From positions 340,382 through 404,381 of the forward strand of contig NZ_JABAIJ010000007.1 of NCBI RefSeq assembly GCF_012641435.1: a stretch of 64,000 bases of DNA, in the 5' to 3' direction. Positions 59,348 through 64,000 of the stretch are shown one piece after another (position 1 is the stretch's first letter; every line of letters starts with the position of its first letter). Both the position numbers and the translations under genes were made by a program. The DNA is from Rhizobium sp. P38BS-XIX. Lineage in GTDB: Bacteria > Pseudomonadota > Alphaproteobacteria > Rhizobiales > Rhizobiaceae. The notes under the pieces are model-generated. The model did not search any database. It was not told where the DNA came from and saw only the letters and a program-made list of their open reading frames with translations.

Positions 59348-59437
59348 CGACAATCCGAATTCACATGATCCGCCGGCGGCTCTCAGTTCGCCGGACTGGG
59401 ATTTTGCATCCGCTTTCACCCCGGAGAGGGCTTTGAT

Positions 59438-62400
59438 ATGAACATCTCCAGATTCTTTGTCGACCGCCCGGTCTTTGCCGGTGTTCTTTCGGTCCTCATC
59501 GTGGTCGCCGGCCTGATCGGCCTTAGGGCGCTGCCGATCTCCGAATATCCAGAGGTCGTGCCGCCGTCGATTGTCGTGCGCGCCACCTATCCCGGCGCCA
59601 ACCCGACCGTTATAGCCGAAACGGTGGCGACCCCACTCGAAGAGCAGATCAACGGCGTCGAGGGCATGCTCTATATGTCCAGCCAGGCAACGTCCGACGG
59701 CGTTCTCAACGTGACGGTCACTTTCAAGCTCGGGACCGATCCGGACAAGGCGCAGCAGCTCGTGCAAAACCGCGTGTCGCAGGCCGAGCCGCGCCTGCCC
59801 GCGGAAGTCCGTGCCCTCGGCATCACGACCGTCAAGAGTTCGCCCAACTTCATCATGGTCGTCAACCTCGTCTCGAACGGGGCCGACCATGACATCACCT
59901 ATCTGCGAAACTATGCGACCTTGAACATCAAGGATCGGCTAGCCCGCATCGACGGCGTCGGGCAGGTGCAGGTCTTCGGCGCCGGCGACTATTCCATGCG
60001 CGTCTGGATCGATCCGCAGAAGGCGGCCGAGCATAATCTTGCTGCCAGCGACATCAGTAATGCGATCAGCTCGCAGAACGTGCAGGCTGCGGCCGGCATC
60101 ATCGGTGCCTCGCCCAGCCGGCCGGGCGTGGATCTGCAGCTTAACGTCAATGCACAGGGCCGCCTGCGCACGCCCGAGGAATTCGGCAACATCATCGTCA
60201 AGACGGGCGCCAATAGCGAGATCACCCGCCTTCGCGATGTCGCTCGCGTCGAACTGGGTGCGGAAGACTATACGCTGCGTTCGCTGCTTGACGGCAAGCC
60301 GGCCGTCGCCGTCGCCGTTCTCCAGGCGCCCGGTTCGAATGCGATCGAGATTGCGAACAATGTGCGCTCGACCATGAACGAGCTGCAGCAGGCCATGCCG
60401 GCGGGCGTCAAGTACGAGATCGTCTACGATACGACAAAATTCGTTCGCGCTTCGATCGAGAAGGTGATCGACACGCTGCTCGAAGCCATCGCGCTGGTCG
60501 TCCTCGTGGTCATCTTGTTCCTGCAGACATGGCGCGCCTCGATCATCCCGCTGATCGCCGTTCCGGTATCGATCATCGGCACCTTTGCGGTGATGTATGT
60601 CTTCGGCTTCTCGATCAATGCGCTCAGTCTGTTCGGCCTGGTGCTGGCGATCGGTATCGTCGTGGACGACGCGATCGTGGTCGTGGAAAACGTCGAGCGT
60701 AACATCGAGAACGGGCTCAGTCCGCGAGATGCCACTTATAAGGCCATGAAGGAGGTCTCCGGTCCGATCATCGCGATCGCGCTGGTGCTCGTCGCGGTCT
60801 TCGTGCCGCTCGCCTTCATCTCCGGCCTGTCCGGCCAGTTCTACCGCCAATTCGCGCTGACGATCGCCATTTCGACCGTCATCTCGGCCTTCAACTCGCT
60901 CACCCTGTCTCCGGCGCTCGCATCCCTGCTCCTGAAGGGCCATCATGCGCCGAAGGATCGGTTGACGCGGGTCATGGACGCAATCTTCGGCTGGTTCTTC
61001 CGCGGTTTCAACCGGGCGTTCGGAGCCGGCTCGAAATACTACGGCAAGGGCGTCGGCGGCCTACTGTCGCGCAAGAGCATCGTCATGGTGATCTATCTCG
61101 CGCTGGTGGGAGCGACCTATAGCCTGTTCACAACGATTCCAGGTGGCTTCGTACCGTCGCAGGACAAGCAGTATCTGATCGGCTTCGCACAGTTGCCGGA
61201 TGCCGCAAGCCTCGACCGTACGGAAGACGTGATCAAGCGCATGACGGATATCGCGCTGAAGCAGCCGGGCGTCGCCAATGCGATTGCCTTCCCGGGCCTG
61301 TCGATTAACGGCTTCACCAATTCCTCGAACGCCGGTATCGTTTTCGTCACGCTGAAGGACTTCGACGAGCGCAAGACGCCCGACCTTTCGGGCGGGGCGA
61401 TCGCCATGGCGCTGAACCAGAAGTTCAGCTCCATCCAGGACGCCTTCATCGCCATGTTCCCGCCGCCCCCAGTGAACGGTCTCGGCACGACAGGCGGCTT
61501 CAAGCTGCAGATCGAGGATCGCGCCGGCCTCGGCAACCGGGCGCTCGACCAGGCTGCCAAGGCAGTGATGGCCAAGGCCTACCAGACACCGGAACTCGCT
61601 GGGATCTTCTCGAGCTTCCAGATCAATGTGCCGCAACTCTTCGCCGATCTCGACCGCGCCAAGGCCGAGCAACTCGGGGTCTCCGTCACCGACGTCTTCC
61701 AGACGCTGCAGATCTATCTCGGTTCGTTCTATGTCAACGACTTCAACGCCTTCGGCCGCACCTACAGCGTCCGCGTACAGGCCGATGCCAAGTTCCGCGC
61801 CCAGCCGGAAGATATCGGCCAGTTGAAGGTTCGTTCGGCATCGGGCCAGATGATCCCGCTTTCAGCCTTGCTGAAGGTCGATGCCACCACCGGGCCGGAG
61901 CGTACGAACCGCTATAACGGCTTCCTTGCGGCCGACATCAATGGCGGCCCGGCACCCGGTTTCTCGTCGGGCCAGGCACAAGCAGCGATCGAGAAGATTC
62001 TGCATGAGACGTTGCCGGCCGGCATAGACTTCGAGTGGACGGACTTGACCTACCAGCAGATTCTGGCCGGCAATTCTAGCATCATCGTCTTCCCGCTGGC
62101 GCTGCTGCTGGTCTTCTTGGTGCTGGCTGCCCAATACGAAAGCCTGACCTTGCCGCTCGCCATCGTCATGATCGTGCCGATGGGTGTATTGGCGGCGCTG
62201 ACCGGCGTCTGGCTCACGGGTGGAGACAACAACATCTTCACCCAGATCGGCCTGGTGGTGTTGGTGGGCTTGTCGGCGAAGAACGCGATCCTGATCGTGG
62301 AATTTGCCCGCGAGCTGGAATTCGAAGGCCGTACGCCGGTGCAGGCCGCAATCGAGGCCAGCCGCCTGCGTCTGCGCCCGATCCTGATGACCTCCATGGC

Positions 62401-62635
62401 CTTCATCATGGGTGTCGTGCCGCTGGTCACCTCGACCGGTGCCGGTGCCGAGATGCGCGCCGCCATGGGTGTCGCGGTGTTTGCCGGCATGATCGGCGTC
62501 ACCTTCTTCGGCATCTTCATGACGCCGGTCTTCTATGTGCTGATCCGCAGCCTTACGGGCAACCGCCCGCTGAAGCAGCATCATCACAACGACAACGAAC
62601 ATTCGGCGGAGGTACTCCCGATCGCTGCCGAATAG
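59438..62635 (+). CDS. RND multidrug efflux pump, HAE1 family (MexF/BepG-like)
   Basis: 1065 aa, 12 TM segments in two repeats with large periplasmic loops. Starts MNISRFFVDRPVFAGVLSVL as in AcrB-type pumps. Proton-relay Asp pair in GIVVDDAIVVVENVERN (TM4, near residue 410) and Lys in GLSAKNAILIVEFARE (TM10, near residue 950). Forms an inner-membrane trimer that exports hydrophobic toxins through an adaptor and outer-membrane channel. No OprM/TolC-like gene follows, so the channel is supplied from elsewhere. GGAGAGGG precedes the ATG. Substrates not deducible. Confidence 0.95.
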   Translation: MNISRFFVDRPVFAGVLSVLIVVAGLIGLRALPISEYPEVVPPSIVVRATYPGANPTVIAETVATPLEEQINGVEGMLYMSSQATSDGVLNVTVTFKLGTDPDKAQQLVQNRVSQAEPRLPAEVRALGITTVKSSPNFIMVVNLVSNGADHDITYLRNYATLNIKDRLARIDGVGQVQVFGAGDYSMRVWIDPQKAAEHNLAASDISNAISSQNVQAAAGIIGASPSRPGVDLQLNVNAQGRLRTPEEFGNIIVKTGANSEITRLRDVARVELGAEDYTLRSLLDGKPAVAVAVLQAPGSNAIEIANNVRSTMNELQQAMPAGVKYEIVYDTTKFVRASIEKVIDTLLEAIALVVLVVILFLQTWRASIIPLIAVPVSIIGTFAVMYVFGFSINALSLFGLVLAIGIVVDDAIVVVENVERNIENGLSPRDATYKAMKEVSGPIIAIALVLVAVFVPLAFISGLSGQFYRQFALTIAISTVISAFNSLTLSPALASLLLKGHHAPKDRLTRVMDAIFGWFFRGFNRAFGAGSKYYGKGVGGLLSRKSIVMVIYLALVGATYSLFTTIPGGFVPSQDKQYLIGFAQLPDAASLDRTEDVIKRMTDIALKQPGVANAIAFPGLSINGFTNSSNAGIVFVTLKDFDERKTPDLSGGAIAMALNQKFSSIQDAFIAMFPPPPVNGLGTTGGFKLQIEDRAGLGNRALDQAAKAVMAKAYQTPELAGIFSSFQINVPQLFADLDRAKAEQLGVSVTDVFQTLQIYLGSFYVNDFNAFGRTYSVRVQADAKFRAQPEDIGQLKVRSASGQMIPLSALLKVDATTGPERTNRYNGFLAADINGGPAPGFSSGQAQAAIEKILHETLPAGIDFEWTDLTYQQILAGNSSIIVFPLALLLVFLVLAAQYESLTLPLAIVMIVPMGVLAALTGVWLTGGDNNIFTQIGLVVLVGLSAKNAILIVEFARELEFEGRTPVQAAIEASRLRLRPILMTSMAFIMGVVPLVTSTGAGAEMRAAMGVAVFAGMIGVTFFGIFMTPVFYVLIRSLTGNRPLKQHHHNDNEHSAEVLPIAAE

Positions 62636-62959
62636 GGGCCGTGCTGAGTCGTAACTCCAGTGCTCGACACGCCAAGGGCGGGACCGAAAGGTCCCGCCTT
62701 TTCTTTTATGCGATCTTAATTTTATATTATTCTAATATAAAGAGACTTCCGAAGAATTTGTCGCATGCCCGCTGATTTCCTTTGCATGCTGGCAGCATAG
62801 GTTTATCAAGCTCTTGGATGAGTTGATTGACGTACGTCGGGCATGAGGAGCCGCCCGCGGATCGGAGGTTGCGAGGGGCGGTGCCGGGCCGGCATTGTGG
62901 CCGAAGCTCCAACTTTCGATCGCTTCGGGCGTGCGGCGGTTCAGGTCGGAGGATATGGC
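62636..62959. other. 324-bp intergenic region with terminator and palindromes
   Basis: After the terminator of the RND operon there is an AT-rich inverted repeat TTATATTA-TTC-TAATATAA (62722-62740) with perfect 8-bp arms and a 10-bp palindrome GACGTACGTC (62829-62838). Both are placed to control the following dehydrogenase and dehydratase genes. No gene seen. Confidence 0.6.
62677..62707 (+). terminator. Intrinsic terminator of the RND operon
   Basis: GGCGGGACC, loop GAAA, GGTCCCGCC, then TTTTCTTTT. A 9-bp GC stem with a GNRA tetraloop and a T tract. Confidence 0.92.
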
Positions 62960-63844
62960 ATGAGCGACAGGAAGATTGCGTTTCTCGGAACGGGCTTGAT
63001 GGGTGCGCCGATGGCGCGGCGACTGCTGGCTGCCGGTTTTGCCGTGACCGTCTGGAACCGTGATCGCAGCAAGGCGGAGCCCTTGGCGGCAGACGGCGCG
63101 ATTGTCGCGGACACGGCCGTTGAGGCGGCGCGGGGTGCATCCGTGCTTTTCACCATGCTCACCAATGGCGGCGCGGTCAGCGAGGTCCTGTTTGGCAGCG
63201 GCGTCGCCGATGCCCTCGAGGCCGGTGCAGTCGTGATCGATAACAGCTCGATACCGCCGGCTGCCGCTCGCGAGCATGCGGCAAAGCTTGCCGAGCGAGG
63301 CATTCTTCATATCGATGCACCCGTTTCAGGCGGGGTGGTCGGTGCTGCGGCCGGAACGCTCGCCATTATGGCCGGCGGGGAGGCAGACGCCATCGACAGC
63401 GTTCGCGATGTCCTGGCGCCGCTCGGCCGGGTGACCCGCGTCGGTCCAAGCGGGACCGGACAGCTCGCAAAGCTCGGCAATCAGCAGATCGTCGCGGTGA
63501 CGGTTGGTGCTCTGGCGGAAGCCATGCTGCTGGTCGAGGCCGGCGGCGGTGACCCCGCTGCGTTTCGAGCGGCCATTCGTGGCGGCTTTGCGGAAAGCCG
63601 AATCCTCGAACTGCACGGCCAGCGCATGATCGAGCGCAATTTCGAGCCGGGCGGTACGGCCCGCAACCAGTTGAAGGATCTCGATACGGTTCTCGCCACG
63701 GCCAAAGGCCTGTCGCTTCAGCTGCCCCTGACGGAAACCGTGAGAGCGGAATTTGCGGAATTCGTCGAAAACGGCGGCGGCGAGCGCGATCACAGCGGTT
63801 TGCTACAGCATCTGGAAGACAAGAATGCCCGAGGAAAGGCTTGA
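62960..63844 (+). CDS. Beta-hydroxyacid dehydrogenase (3-hydroxyisobutyrate/2-hydroxy-3-oxopropionate reductase type)
   Basis: 294 aa; ATG 62960 with GGAGG upstream. NAD(P) fold IAFLGTGLMGAPMARRLLAAGF (read in parts), substrate motif DAPVSGGVVGAAAGTLAIM, and catalytic Lys in KLGNQQIVAVTVG. The Arg after strand 2 (WNRDRSK) fits NADP use. It oxidises or reduces a 3-hydroxy acid or semialdehyde. It lies 7 bp before an IlvD/Edd dehydratase, so a sugar-acid or tartronate-semialdehyde type role is likely. Confidence 0.9.
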   Translation: MSDRKIAFLGTGLMGAPMARRLLAAGFAVTVWNRDRSKAEPLAADGAIVADTAVEAARGASVLFTMLTNGGAVSEVLFGSGVADALEAGAVVIDNSSIPPAAAREHAAKLAERGILHIDAPVSGGVVGAAAGTLAIMAGGEADAIDSVRDVLAPLGRVTRVGPSGTGQLAKLGNQQIVAVTVGALAEAMLLVEAGGGDPAAFRAAIRGGFAESRILELHGQRMIERNFEPGGTARNQLKDLDTVLATAKGLSLQLPLTETVRAEFAEFVENGGGERDHSGLLQHLEDKNARGKA

Positions 63845-63851
63845 GGAAGTG

Positions 63852-64000
63852 ATGAACGATAAGGGTGCATCCAAGCGTCGTCTGCGTTCGCAGGACTGGT
63901 TCGACAATCCGGATCATATCGATATGACGGCGTTGTATCTGGAGCGCTTCATGAACTACGGCATCACGCCGGAGGAACTGCGGTCGGGCAAGCCGATCAT
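63852..64000 (+). CDS. IlvD/Edd family dehydratase, N-terminal part (cut by window edge)
   Basis: 49 codons from ATG 63852 read KRRLRSQDWFDNPDHIDMTA followed by LYLERFMNYGITPEEL, the start typical of the L-arabinonate/dihydroxyacid-type sugar-acid dehydratases (Fe-S enzymes of about 570-600 aa). It removes water from an aldonic acid to give a 2-keto-3-deoxy acid. Co-transcribed with the dehydrogenase upstream. The catalytic and cluster-ligand residues lie beyond the window, so the substrate cannot be told. Confidence 0.85.
   Translation, partial: MNDKGASKRRLRSQDWFDNPDHIDMTALYLERFMNYGITPEELRSGKPI

Noticed and set aside
59939..60946. 335-aa minus-strand ORF inside the RND pump gene
   Set aside because: His/Asp/Arg-rich composition typical of an antisense shadow; the sense frame is an unmistakable RND pump.
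1..64000. CRISPR arrays, tRNA/rRNA genes, insertion sequences or prophage genes
   Set aside because: No regularly spaced repeats, no cloverleaf or rRNA-like sequence and no transposase or integrase ORF was found on either strand.

Overview
This window looks like part of a replicon from a Rhizobium/Agrobacterium-type alphaproteobacterium. It is GC-rich, most genes have clear Shine-Dalgarno sequences, several gaps hold RIME-like rhizobial intergenic repeats, and there are GGAAC-type (general stress, EcfG) and ECF41-type promoter signatures. All calls come from reading the sequence and recalled family knowledge; no database search was run.

Left part (1-18.0 kb): accessory metabolism. It holds the metN end and metQ of a methionine importer, a His-rich cupin, an unknown 129-aa protein behind a probable EcfG promoter, an AhpD-like protein, a CaiB-type CoA-transferase with an L-fuconate dehydratase, a fused VOC dioxygenase/carboxylesterase next to an MFS exporter, gamma-glutamyltransferase, a 60-aa zinc-ribbon protein, glycerate kinase, an OsmC protein, a flavin-dependent monooxygenase with a carboxymuconolactone-decarboxylase-like partner, and a class III adenylate cyclase.

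Centre (18.0-46.3 kb): a large aromatic catabolic cluster, the main interest. A nine-gene leftward operon encodes aerobic 2-aminobenzoyl-CoA (anthranilyl-CoA) breakdown: monooxygenase/reductase, SDR, enoyl-CoA hydratase, two acyl-CoA dehydrogenases (one glutaryl-CoA dehydrogenase), thioesterase, RidA and a C-terminally short 3-hydroxyacyl-CoA dehydrogenase. The 2-aminobenzoate-CoA ligase is divergent from it. Next come a five-gene dipeptide-type ABC importer with a VOC protein, an indolepyruvate:ferredoxin oxidoreductase pair, an aromatic-acid MFS symporter, two MarR regulators, an isatin-hydrolase-like cyclase and two CrtI/PYROXD2-like FAD oxidoreductases. Together these suggest a route from an indolic compound through isatin/isatinate and anthranilate to glutaryl-CoA and central metabolism. 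The first oxidation steps are not explained by any known enzyme in the window. A palindrome close to TTTTAANCTTAAAA occurs in front of four transcription units and suggests one regulon.

Right part (46.4-64 kb): a polar amino acid ABC importer (binding protein and permease only) with an aminotransferase that carries the same palindrome; an HpcH/HpaI aldolase; a class V aminotransferase with its GntR regulator and a 28-bp inverted repeat; an EamA exporter divergent from an AraC regulator; an ECF41 sigma factor divergent from its AhpD/CMD-type partner with a matching promoter; a LysR regulator divergent from a hydrolase and an RND efflux pair; and a beta-hydroxyacid dehydrogenase followed by the start of an IlvD/Edd sugar-acid dehydratase that runs off the window.
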